From positions 1 to 52,747 of the forward strand of contig JAHEGY010000021.1 of NCBI GenBank assembly GCA_024644875.1: DNA of 52,747 nucleotides, read 5' to 3'. Below, in pieces: positions 45,348 to 52,747 of the stretch. The notes below the pieces were generated by a model, which saw nothing but the letters and a program-made list of their open reading frames with translations, made no database searches and had not been told where the DNA came from. Positions within the stretch are counted from its first letter, which is position 1. Every line of letters begins with the position of its first letter. Source of the DNA: Cyclobacteriaceae bacterium. GTDB lineage: Bacteria; Bacteroidota; Bacteroidia; Cytophagales; Cyclobacteriaceae. The position numbers and the translations under genes are program-made.

Positions 45348-46730
45348 ATGGTGGATAAGGAAATAGGTAAACTACTTATCATAGACGATGATGAAGATGT
45401 ATTACTTGCAGCAAAAATGTTGCTTAAGAAGTATGCTCATGAAGTAATCATAGAAAAAAACCCCAAAAAGATCCCGTTTCTTTTAAATGACGGTGAATAT
45501 GATGTCATTCTTTTAGATATGAACTTCAGCAAGGATATTACAAGCGGCAAGGAAGGATTTTACTGGCTCAACCAAATTTTGGAGAAGGATCCAAATGCTG
45601 TAGTAATATTAATTACCGCATTTGGTGATGTTGAAATGGCCGTTAAGGCGTTGAAGGATGGTGCAACTGATTTTGTGTTAAAACCATGGCAGAATGAGAA
45701 ATTAATTGCCACCATTTCTACTGCTTCGAAATTAAAGAATTCCTACAAAGAAGTTGACCAGCTCAAACAGACCAGGAAGGTATTGCAGGAAGAAAGCAAT
45801 CAAAGATTCAAAGAGATTATCGGGGAAAGCCCATCAATGAAGAATGTGTATAATATTATTGATAAGGTAGCAGGAACCGATGCAAATGTACTTATACTTG
45901 GAGAAAACGGAACTGGAAAAGAATTGGTGGCACGCGCATTACATCAAAAATCCATCAGAAAAGAGAATGTGTTTATAAATGTGGATATGGGTGCCATCAC
46001 CGAAACCCTTTTTGAAAGTGAACTTTTCGGTCATAAAAAGGGTTCATTTACAGATGCAAAAGAAGATCGTGCCGGCCGATTTGAAGTTGCGAATGGAGGG
46101 TCTTTGTTTCTGGATGAAATTGGAAACTTAAATTTGCCTTTACAATCTAAATTGCTGACGGCCCTTCAACGTCGAGAGGTGATCAGAATAGGATCAAATA
46201 AGCCAATACCTATTGACATACGGTTAATATGTGCAACCAATATGCCGATATACGATATGGTTAATGATAATACATTCCGCCAGGATCTCTTATATCGTAT
46301 AAATACAGTAGAGATTCATTTACCGGCATTGAGGGAAAGAATGGAGGATATAAAGGCCCTCTCAGAACATTTTGTTGACATGTATTGCAGGAAATATCGC
46401 AAAGCATCCAAATCCATTAATGCATCAACACTGAAAAAATTCGAAAAGTATAAATGGCCGGGGAATATCAGGGAGTTACAGCATGCAATTGAAAGAGCTG
46501 TAATAATGAGTGATAAAAACACCTTGATGTCTGAGGATTTCTTCTTCCTATCCCAATCCGGTGATGTCTCCGATGAACAGAGGAATGAGTCCCTTGACCT
46601 GGATGAGGTTGAAAAATCAACGATCAGGAAAGCAATCACTAAACATAACGGTAATATATCAAAAGCGGCAAAAGAATTAGGACTTACCAGAGCTTCATTA
46701 TACCGAAGACTTGAAAAGCATGGTTTATAA
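45348..46730 (+). CDS. Sigma-54-dependent response regulator (NtrC family)
   Basis: A 460-residue regulator. It has a receiver domain with phospho-acceptor Asp57 (VILLDMNFS), a sigma-54 AAA+ domain with GENGTGKELVARALH (about 185-199), the loop GSFTDA at 232-237 in place of canonical GAFTGA, and LFLDEIGNL and R-finger regions, then a Fis-type helix-turn-helix (NISKAAKELGLTRASLYRRL). When phosphorylated it should activate sigma-54 promoters. The histidine kinase gene overlaps its end by 11 bases, making the pair a two-component system. Signal and targets unknown. Confidence 0.95.
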   Translation: MVDKEIGKLLIIDDDEDVLLAAKMLLKKYAHEVIIEKNPKKIPFLLNDGEYDVILLDMNFSKDITSGKEGFYWLNQILEKDPNAVVILITAFGDVEMAVKALKDGATDFVLKPWQNEKLIATISTASKLKNSYKEVDQLKQTRKVLQEESNQRFKEIIGESPSMKNVYNIIDKVAGTDANVLILGENGTGKELVARALHQKSIRKENVFINVDMGAITETLFESELFGHKKGSFTDAKEDRAGRFEVANGGSLFLDEIGNLNLPLQSKLLTALQRREVIRIGSNKPIPIDIRLICATNMPIYDMVNDNTFRQDLLYRINTVEIHLPALRERMEDIKALSEHFVDMYCRKYRKASKSINASTLKKFEKYKWPGNIRELQHAIERAVIMSDKNTLMSEDFFFLSQSGDVSDEQRNESLDLDEVEKSTIRKAITKHNGNISKAAKELGLTRASLYRRLEKHGL

Positions 46731-48075
46731 CAACTATAAATTCAATATTATAATCAGGGTCGTTGTCCTTGCTCTTAGTATTTTGTTACTGGCAAACCTA
46801 CTGGCTACTGATTCCCTGCTTCTGACGGTTGGACTTGTAAGTATTCTGGCCGTGATACAGGTGATTTCACTGATCCGGTTTATTGATAAGAAAAATGTTG
46901 AAATAAACAGTTTCTTTGAATCATTAAAAACCCAGGATCTTTTAAACCCTCAGTTTGATCCTGGTGAGGGTGAATATTACAATACCCTTGTAGAGCATTA
47001 TTATGAGATAATAAACAAACTTAAAGCCTCTGATACTGACAAGGATGCTAAATACCAATACCTTAAGACCATAGTACAACATGTTGGAATAGGTATTATA
47101 ACTTTTAATAAGGCAGGGGAGGTTCAGATCATTAATACAGCCGCTAAACGTCTCTTCAGAATAACCCATATTAATAATATCAGGGAATTAAGTAAGGTTA
47201 GTGAAGGTCTTGTCAATAGTTTTGAAATGTTGAAAACAGGTGGACGTGATCTTATAAAAATTATTAATAACGAAGAGACAGTCCAGCTGGCCATATTTGC
47301 AATAGAATTAACTTTAAAGGACGAGGAGTTCAAACTTGTCTCTGTTCAGAACATACAGAGTGAACTTGAAGAGAATGAAATGGAGGCATGGCAAAAGCTT
47401 GTTCGGGTTTTAACGCATGAAATTATGAATTCCGTGACACCCATTTCATCCCTGGCCAACACCCTGGAAGAAGATATAAAATATAGAATTGATGGGAATG
47501 GTGAAGAAAAGGAATTATCCAGGGAAGATCTTGAGGATCTTCACCTGGCTATTAAAACCATATTAAAGCGAAGTGAAGGACTGGTACGGTTTGTTACTGA
47601 TTTCAGAAGCTTAACGCATATTCCGAAAACGAAATTTGCCGAGGTTGCCATCAGTGATCTATTGGAGCATATCGAATTATTGATGAAACATGAATTAGAA
47701 GAGAATCAAATAGATTATAAGCGATCTATAATCCCACCTGACCTCAAAATTAAAATTGATCAGGAACTCATAGAACAGGTTTTAATTAATCTGATTAAGA
47801 ATGCCATTCAGGCATTACGGGAAGAATCCGAGAAACATATAGAGCTTTCTGCTTTTGTGAAGGATAACAAGCATATAATAATCTCGGTGAAAGATAATGG
47901 TCCTGGTATAGATGAAGAAGCTCAGTCAAAAATTTTCATACCTTTCTATACAACCAAAAAGAGTGGATCGGGGATAGGCCTCAGTTTATCGAAGCAGATC
48001 ATGAGACAGCACCTCGGAACTATTTCTGTAAAATCGAAACTCAATGAAGGGACAGAGTTTGTTTTGCGATTTTGA
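46720..48075 (+). CDS. Sensor histidine kinase (NtrY/NtrB-like)
   Basis: A 451-residue membrane kinase. Two helices (about 10-30 and 34-54) have almost no periplasmic loop between them, so the signal is probably sensed within the membrane or cytoplasm. A PAS-like region (115-210: GIGIITFNKAGEVQIINTAAKRLF) precedes the HisKA domain with phospho-acceptor His233 in LTHEIMNSVTP, and the ATPase domain with NLIKNAIQAL, DNGPGI and GSGIGLSLSKQI. The ATG at 46720 is used; a TTG at 46711 is less likely. It partners the overlapping NtrC-type regulator. Confidence 0.94.
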   Translation: MVYNNYKFNIIIRVVVLALSILLLANLLATDSLLLTVGLVSILAVIQVISLIRFIDKKNVEINSFFESLKTQDLLNPQFDPGEGEYYNTLVEHYYEIINKLKASDTDKDAKYQYLKTIVQHVGIGIITFNKAGEVQIINTAAKRLFRITHINNIRELSKVSEGLVNSFEMLKTGGRDLIKIINNEETVQLAIFAIELTLKDEEFKLVSVQNIQSELEENEMEAWQKLVRVLTHEIMNSVTPISSLANTLEEDIKYRIDGNGEEKELSREDLEDLHLAIKTILKRSEGLVRFVTDFRSLTHIPKTKFAEVAISDLLEHIELLMKHELEENQIDYKRSIIPPDLKIKIDQELIEQVLINLIKNAIQALREESEKHIELSAFVKDNKHIIISVKDNGPGIDEEAQSKIFIPFYTTKKSGSGIGLSLSKQIMRQHLGTISVKSKLNEGTEFVLRF

Positions 48076-48151
48076 CAGAAGGAGTTTTTTATTCGGGGTA
48101 TATTTTATATCAATGATAATTATATTAGTTTAGAGCAAATAGATATCTTGA

Positions 48152-48394
48152 ATGAAAAATACGACGGAAACTATAACTGAAATTTTGGTTGATAAGTTGG
48201 GAATATCATCAACGGAAGTCACGCCAGATGCAAATTTTATTAAAGATCTTGGAATTGATTCTCTCGATTATGCGGAGCTTGTTATGGAATTTGAACAGGT
48301 GTTTGACATTAAAATACCCGACACTGATGCTGAGAATTTTGAAACTATAAAAGATGCAGTCAGCTATATAGATAGTAAAATAAACTCTGCTTAA
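48152..48394 (+). CDS. Acyl carrier protein
   Basis: An 80-residue acidic four-helix ACP. The phosphopantetheine attachment Ser is in DLGIDSLDYAELV. It has the usual length and charge of a fatty-acid-type ACP, but no FAS genes adjoin it and the window does not show whether it is the main AcpP or a specialised one. It sits 28 bases before a glycosyltransferase gene, so an acyl-glycan role is conceivable. Start at MKNTTETI is clear. Confidence 0.93.
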   Translation: MKNTTETITEILVDKLGISSTEVTPDANFIKDLGIDSLDYAELVMEFEQVFDIKIPDTDAENFETIKDAVSYIDSKINSA

Positions 48395-48422
48395 TGCCAT
48401 CTTAAATCATATTTAAACTAAT

Positions 48423-49517
48423 ATGACATCCGGGAATAAAAAATTCATCTTTTTAGTTCAGGGTGAAGGACGGGGTCATATAACTCAAGCCATAAGTCTG
48501 TTTCAGATCCTGACAAAGAACGGACACGAAGTGCCTCATATTTTCATAGGAAAAAGTCAGCGGAGACAAATACCTGGATATTTCTTTGAAGCCATCAATG
48601 TGCCAGTTGAACCATTGAATAGCCCCAATTTTATCAGTGATCCTCAGAATAAATCAATCCGTCTTTTCCATTCAATATTATACAATTCAAGATATCTGAA
48701 AACATATTATCGAAGTTTAAAAAGGATAGATGAGGTAGTGAAAAAAGTGAGACCCGATGTATTGATAAATTTTTACGATTTTTTGGGTGGATTTTACAAT
48801 TTCCTGTACAGGCCCTCTTTTAAGTTTATTTCTATCGGGCATCAATTTATGACAGACCACCCAAACTTTAAATTTGCGAAAGGAAGGTTATTTCATAAGA
48901 GACTGTTTTTAATTAATAACTATTTGAATTCAATGGGTGCATTCAAAAAACTTGCTCTTTCTTTTACCCCCAATTATCCTCCCAGGGTAAACAATACCAT
49001 AATTGTACCCCCTTTATTGAGAGATCAACTTTTAAAGCTCAAATGCACTGATCATGATTTTATATTAGGGTATATGGTCAATGATGGATATAGCCAGGAA
49101 ATTATTGACTGGAGTTTGAGAAATCCGGATATAAAGCTTGAGATCTTCTGGGATAAAAAAAATGAACCAGAAACAAAAAGAGTTGGAGATAATTTAATTT
49201 TTCATCAACTAGATGCTGAAAAATTTCTGCAGAAAATGGCACAATGTAAAGGAATGGTGACCACAGCAGGATTTGAATCTTTATGTGAATGCATGTATTT
49301 AGGAAAACCCGTATTAATGATCCCGGTTTCAGGGCAATATGAGCAGGCATGCAATGCTTTAGATGCTGAACAGGCGGGGGCGGGGATACAGGCTGGTAAC
49401 TTCAATATTTCCAAGTTGATCCAATATATTCCATCTTACAAAAATACATCAGAATCTTTCAGATCCTGGGTATCGAAAAGAGAAGAGATCATTCTTCACG
49501 AGTTGACAGATTTCTAG
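48423..49517 (+). CDS. Glycosyltransferase (GT-B, UDP-sugar type)
   Basis: A 364-residue GT-B protein similar in layout to MurG/UGT-like transferases. It begins FIFLVQGEGRGHITQAISL, where the GEGRGH loop is the usual N-terminal diphosphate-side motif. The C-terminal donor half has KGMVTTAGFESLCECMYLGKPVLMIPVSGQYEQACNA, the conserved GxE/GKP/Q pattern. Sugar and acceptor are unknown. It is 28 bases after the ACP gene. A weak hairpin follows. Confidence 0.85.
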   Translation: MTSGNKKFIFLVQGEGRGHITQAISLFQILTKNGHEVPHIFIGKSQRRQIPGYFFEAINVPVEPLNSPNFISDPQNKSIRLFHSILYNSRYLKTYYRSLKRIDEVVKKVRPDVLINFYDFLGGFYNFLYRPSFKFISIGHQFMTDHPNFKFAKGRLFHKRLFLINNYLNSMGAFKKLALSFTPNYPPRVNNTIIVPPLLRDQLLKLKCTDHDFILGYMVNDGYSQEIIDWSLRNPDIKLEIFWDKKNEPETKRVGDNLIFHQLDAEKFLQKMAQCKGMVTTAGFESLCECMYLGKPVLMIPVSGQYEQACNALDAEQAGAGIQAGNFNISKLIQYIPSYKNTSESFRSWVSKREEIILHELTDF

Positions 49518-49526
49518 ACTTTTCAT

Positions 49527-49549
49527 GGAAATAATTTCCTTATTTTTTT
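49527..49549 (+). terminator. Weak terminator after the glycosyltransferase
   Basis: GGAAA-TAA-TTTCC forms a 5-bp hairpin followed by a T-rich tract (TTATTTTTTT). It lies just before the next gene's -7 element, which supports separate transcription. Confidence 0.35.
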
Positions 49550-49552
49550 ATG

Positions 49553-49560
49553 TACATTTG
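49553..49560 (+). promoter_or_regulatory. -7 promoter element of the kinase-fold gene
   Basis: TACATTTG matches TAnnTTTG exactly, 18 bases before the ATG at 49579. No clear -33 element is seen. Confidence 0.4.
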
Positions 49561-49578
49561 TGACTCGTAAGATTATTT

Positions 49579-50643
49579 ATGGCGATTATATCCAAAAAGA
49601 AGAAAATATTTAAGATAAGCCCTCATCTCAGGGAATATCTTCAAACCTACGGAAGAGAACAGGACTTAGGGATACAGTATGATGATTTAGCCCGGTTTAA
49701 TAATTCGATTCCCCTGTTTGATCAGAAAGGGAATGATACGCTATGGGAAACTGTTTTTTACCATCAAAGCGAAGAAAAACATATCCATGATTCTTTAAAG
49801 AAGATCTATGCTATCTTGAAAGCGGATGGCGATGTTTCTGTAATTGAGCACCTGTATATTGATAGAGTCGATTTATGTGTGTATGGCAATACAAAACCAT
49901 TCAGGGTCAGGATCGTAAACCGGATCAATGACCTGTTTGATTATTACTATGTAAAAGTAGCTGATGCTTCCAGGATCTATGGCTTGGATCTGGAGCATTT
50001 TCTTTCTCCCAATAAGATCAATTTTTTCGTACAGGGAGATACATTAATTGAAGAACACATACAAGGTATACCAGGAGATGATTTTATAAAATCCTACCTG
50101 AAAGATCCACAGTTAAATGAAATAAGGCTGGCAAAGGAATTTGTAAAATTCAATGAGCGATGCCTGGTTCGTCTACTAGGGGATATGCATGCAAGTAATT
50201 TTGTGGTGGAAGTTATCCCTGACTTCGATGAGATCCATTACCGTATCCGGGCAATAGATTTCGATCAGCAATCTTACGAAGGAAGACGGGCGATTTATAT
50301 GCCGCAATACTTTAAACAGAATAATCCGATTATTGAGCTCGGGCTAAAGCATATGAAACCGGAACTCGAATTACAGTATCGGAAGGAAGAACGATCACTT
50401 ATTGCCACAAGAGTTAAATCAAGCGGGGTAAATCTCTATGCTTTGCTAAACACGATGACAAGAGACACGATATCGACACCTGAGAATATTGAAAGCCTAA
50501 AAAATGACCTGGCTAAATTATATAATGACAAAGAATTTCTATCGTGTATTAATATGGGAGAGATCGTTAAAGCGAGTCTGAAAATGGTATTTAAACAACC
50601 GATCAGAGATAAATATCATTTCGCAAAAAAGACTGCTCGATAG
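49579..50643 (+). CDS. Kinase-fold (APH-like) protein of unknown substrate
   Basis: A 354-residue cytoplasmic protein. Residues 201-208, GDMHASNF, match the catalytic loop G-D-x-H-x-x-N of aminoglycoside-phosphotransferase-like kinases, and IDFDQ at 226-230 matches their metal-binding D-F-D. Residues 88-170 could form the N-lobe and hinge (EEHIQGIPGDDF). The first 85 residues and the C-terminal helical part are not recognised. The conserved residues suggest an active small-molecule or protein kinase; substrate unknown. It has its own likely promoter, and ribE lies 55 bases downstream. This call rests on motif reading only. Confidence 0.6.
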   Translation: MAIISKKKKIFKISPHLREYLQTYGREQDLGIQYDDLARFNNSIPLFDQKGNDTLWETVFYHQSEEKHIHDSLKKIYAILKADGDVSVIEHLYIDRVDLCVYGNTKPFRVRIVNRINDLFDYYYVKVADASRIYGLDLEHFLSPNKINFFVQGDTLIEEHIQGIPGDDFIKSYLKDPQLNEIRLAKEFVKFNERCLVRLLGDMHASNFVVEVIPDFDEIHYRIRAIDFDQQSYEGRRAIYMPQYFKQNNPIIELGLKHMKPELELQYRKEERSLIATRVKSSGVNLYALLNTMTRDTISTPENIESLKNDLAKLYNDKEFLSCINMGEIVKASLKMVFKQPIRDKYHFAKKTAR

Positions 50644-50668
50644 GTTATTTAATGCTCTTCTAATTTAG

Positions 50669-50676
50669 TAATTTTG
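50669..50676 (+). promoter_or_regulatory. Possible ribE promoter -7 element
   Basis: TAATTTTG matches TAnnTTTG, 22 bases before the ribE ATG. The upstream element is not clear. Confidence 0.35.
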
Positions 50677-50698
50677 GTAAAAATTAAAGTCAAGCATC

Positions 50699-51319
50699 AT
50701 GTTTACTGGTATCGTAGAGGGAATGGGTAAAATTAAAGACATCAGGAAAGAAGGTACAAATTATATTTTTTTTATAGAATCAGATTTTTCAAATGAATTG
50801 GTTGTGAACCAAAGTGTTTCACACAATGGTGTTTGCCTTACGGTCACAGGGATTGAAAATGGCGTATATACTGTTACTGCAGTTCGTGAGACCTTACAGA
50901 AGACTAACCTTGGAGATCTCACAACGGATGATTTTGTAAACCTAGAGCGGAGCATGTCCACTGAATACAGATTTGATGGTCATATAGTACAGGGTCATGT
51001 TGACCAGACCGGTATTTGTACAAAAGTACAGGAAGTGGATGGGAGCTGGCTGTTCGATTTCGAATATGATTTTGATTCAACCGGGAATTTCCTGGTTGAA
51101 AAAGGTTCAGTTTGCATCGATGGTGTTAGTTTAACAGTATTTAATTGTAAAAATGGAAGTTTCACCGTAACGATAATCCCGCATACATGGCAGGTTACCA
51201 ATTTCCAATTTCTAAAAGCAGGAAATAGGGTTAACCTTGAATTTGATGTAATTGGAAAATACATTCAGAAACTATTTTCAGACGGATATCAGGATTATCT
51301 TAAGGATAAACTGAAATAA
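50699..51319 (+). CDS. ribE: Riboflavin synthase, alpha subunit
   Basis: Dismutates two 6,7-dimethyl-8-ribityllumazine molecules to riboflavin. The 206-residue protein has the two internally similar lumazine-binding barrels: MFTGIVEGMGKI with NGVCLTVTG, and YRFDGHIVQGHVDQTG with IDGVSLTVFN, and a C-terminal trimerisation helix. Full length. No FMN riboswitch is visible upstream, and no other rib gene is in the window. Confidence 0.96.
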   Translation: MFTGIVEGMGKIKDIRKEGTNYIFFIESDFSNELVVNQSVSHNGVCLTVTGIENGVYTVTAVRETLQKTNLGDLTTDDFVNLERSMSTEYRFDGHIVQGHVDQTGICTKVQEVDGSWLFDFEYDFDSTGNFLVEKGSVCIDGVSLTVFNCKNGSFTVTIIPHTWQVTNFQFLKAGNRVNLEFDVIGKYIQKLFSDGYQDYLKDKLK

Positions 51320-51491
51320 CCTGGAGGGGGGCATCTTATTTATAATAAATCCAAATAGTTGATAGATTTTAAAACTGACATTTATCACCTTTTTCCAGTA
51401 AGTTCTGATCTATTTTTACATTCGAAAAAATAGGGCCTAAGGCATAATTTTAAATAGAAATAAATTTTTTAATATAATTTGATTAGATCAA

Positions 51492-52747
51492 ATGAAAGAC
51501 AAAACATTTGTAACTATTGATGGTAATGAAGCTGCTGCTTATGTTGCCTATCGTTTAAACGAAGTTTGCGCCATTTATCCAATTACTCCATCTTCAAATA
51601 TGGGAGAATGGGCTGATGAATGGGCGGCAAAAGGTATAAAAAATATTTGGGGAGATACCCCGACAGTATGTGAAATGCAAAGTGAGGGGGGGGCGGCAGG
51701 TGCTGTTCACGGATCCCTTCAGGCCGGTGCATTGACCACTACTTTTACTGCTTCCCAGGGATTATTATTAAAGATCCCGAATATGTTTAAAATAGCCGGG
51801 GAGTTAACTTCTACTGTTTTTAATATTTCGGCAAGATCCCTTGCGACTCATGCTTTATCTATTTTTGGTGACCACAGTGATGTTATGGCAGCCAGAAGTA
51901 CTGGATTTGCCATGCTGGCAGCTGGTTCTGTTCAGGAAGTCATGGATATGGGTGTGATAGCTCAGGCATCTACATTAAAAGCACGTGTACCCATCCTTCA
52001 TTTCTTTGATGGATTCAGAACATCACATGAAGTGCAAAAAATTGAGTTAGTAAGTGATGACCGCATGGGGGAAATGGTAACCGATGATATGGTAAAAGCC
52101 CATAGGGAAAGGTCATTATCTCCTGACCGACCGGTCATCAGAGGAACGGCTCAAAATCCGGATGTATTCTTCCAGAACCGTGAAACCAACAATTCGTTTT
52201 ATGAGAAATGTGCTGATGTGGTCGCTGAGCAAATGGACAAGTTTGCGAAACTAACAGGCCGGCAATATAAACCCTTCGACTATCACGGGTCAAAAGATGC
52301 TGAAAAAGTTGTTATTCTGATGGCATCAGGTATAGAAACGGTACAGGATACTGTTGATTACCTTGTCAATCAAGGAGAAAAAGTAGGTGTCATAAAGGTT
52401 CGATTATACAGGCCTTTCGATATAAAAAGGTTTATGGAAGCGATACCTGAGTCAGTTAAATCTATTTCTGTACTTGACCGGACCAAGGAACCCGGATCTA
52501 CAGGTGAACCTTTATATCTTGATGTGATAAATGCATTGACTGAAGGATTAACTGAAGGTTATGGTAAAATTAAAAATATGCCTAAGGTAATAGGTGGTCG
52601 TTATGGCCTATCTTCCAAGGAATTTACCCCAACAATGGTAAAGGCTGTTTTTGATAACTTAAGTGCAGAAAAACCTAAAAAGCATTTTACAATAGGCATC
52701 AATGACGATGTATCCAATACAAGTCTGGATTTTGATCCTGATTTCGA
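51492..52747 (+). CDS. nifJ: Pyruvate:ferredoxin (flavodoxin) oxidoreductase, N-terminal part
   Basis: The gene runs off the right edge (about 418 codons visible of about 1170-1190 expected). It starts MKDKTFVTIDGNEAAAYVAY and has VCAIYPITPSSNMGEWAD, SEGGAAGAVHGSLQAGA, TFTASQGLLLKIPNM and IFGDHSDVMAARSTGFAML, the domain I signatures of the single-chain enzyme, and then the domain II start. It oxidises pyruvate to acetyl-CoA and CO2, reducing ferredoxin; oxygen-sensitive. It marks a capacity for anaerobic metabolism. The 172-base gap upstream shows no clear promoter. Confidence 0.95.
   Translation, partial: MKDKTFVTIDGNEAAAYVAYRLNEVCAIYPITPSSNMGEWADEWAAKGIKNIWGDTPTVCEMQSEGGAAGAVHGSLQAGALTTTFTASQGLLLKIPNMFKIAGELTSTVFNISARSLATHALSIFGDHSDVMAARSTGFAMLAAGSVQEVMDMGVIAQASTLKARVPILHFFDGFRTSHEVQKIELVSDDRMGEMVTDDMVKAHRERSLSPDRPVIRGTAQNPDVFFQNRETNNSFYEKCADVVAEQMDKFAKLTGRQYKPFDYHGSKDAEKVVILMASGIETVQDTVDYLVNQGEKVGVIKVRLYRPFDIKRFMEAIPESVKSISVLDRTKEPGSTGEPLYLDVINALTEGLTEGYGKIKNMPKVIGGRYGLSSKEFTPTMVKAVFDNLSAEKPKKHFTIGINDDVSNTSLDFDPDF

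Overview
This window is chromosomal DNA from a Bacteroidota (Bacteroidetes) bacterium. The evidence is low GC content, two secreted proteins with type IX secretion C-terminal domains (type A at 31872-32885, type B at 26167-28086), several exact TAnnTTTG -7 promoter elements typical of the phylum, weak ribosome binding sites, and a 3' neighbour encoding pyruvate:ferredoxin oxidoreductase (capacity for anaerobic pyruvate use). Genus cannot be decided from sequence alone.

Layout. 1-6423: end of a PAPS-type sulfotransferase overlapping a DUF1214-like gene, then tag and an SDR gene on the minus strand, a 35-residue membrane protein, and a translationally coupled pair of secreted metal-dependent phosphoesterases. 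6434-12854: AI-2E permease, a GH3 beta-xylosidase/glucosidase with a PA14 insert, an HD-phosphohydrolase/Pycsar-type transmembrane fusion, an SdiA-regulated-like lipoprotein and a 60-residue membrane protein. 12914-17397: rimP-nusA-infB operon with a promoter and a terminator-like hairpin in its leader. 17634-21514: cysS, an M28 lipoprotein peptidase and ffh. 21516-30697, mostly minus: PDH E1-beta, an OmpA/TPR lipoprotein, glycosyltransferase, ybaB, a type B T9SS protein, hisS, kbl; a small PspC gene lies opposite. Kbl faces away from an epimerase-type threonine dehydrogenase (30929), giving a threonine-to-glycine route. 31872-38450, minus: type A T9SS protein, a decayed 42-45-bp tandem repeat, NADP-isocitrate dehydrogenase, MltF-like lytic transglycosylase, ahcY, birA. 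38483-44464, plus: rsfS, ftsH, lpxH, a secreted propeller-like protein, fadD. 44493-45347: an unusual 127-nt tRNA-like gene on the minus strand with its own promoter and terminator, and an AT-rich spacer holding a second minus-strand terminator. 45348-52747, plus: NtrC-type response regulator and histidine kinase, acyl carrier protein, glycosyltransferase, a kinase-fold protein, riboflavin synthase and the start of nifJ.

Most of the window is housekeeping (translation, protein targeting, central metabolism, envelope). No phage, transposon, CRISPR array or classical defence island is visible. The points most worth following are the tRNA-like RNA with a Leu-like D-arm, apparent GUC anticodon and 55-nt variable region; the HD-PycTM fusion without an adjacent cyclase; the rimP leader hairpin, which also shows that rimP starts at TTG rather than at the upstream ATG; the in-frame-like tandem repeat at 33001-33217; and the kinase-fold protein downstream of an ACP-glycosyltransferase pair.
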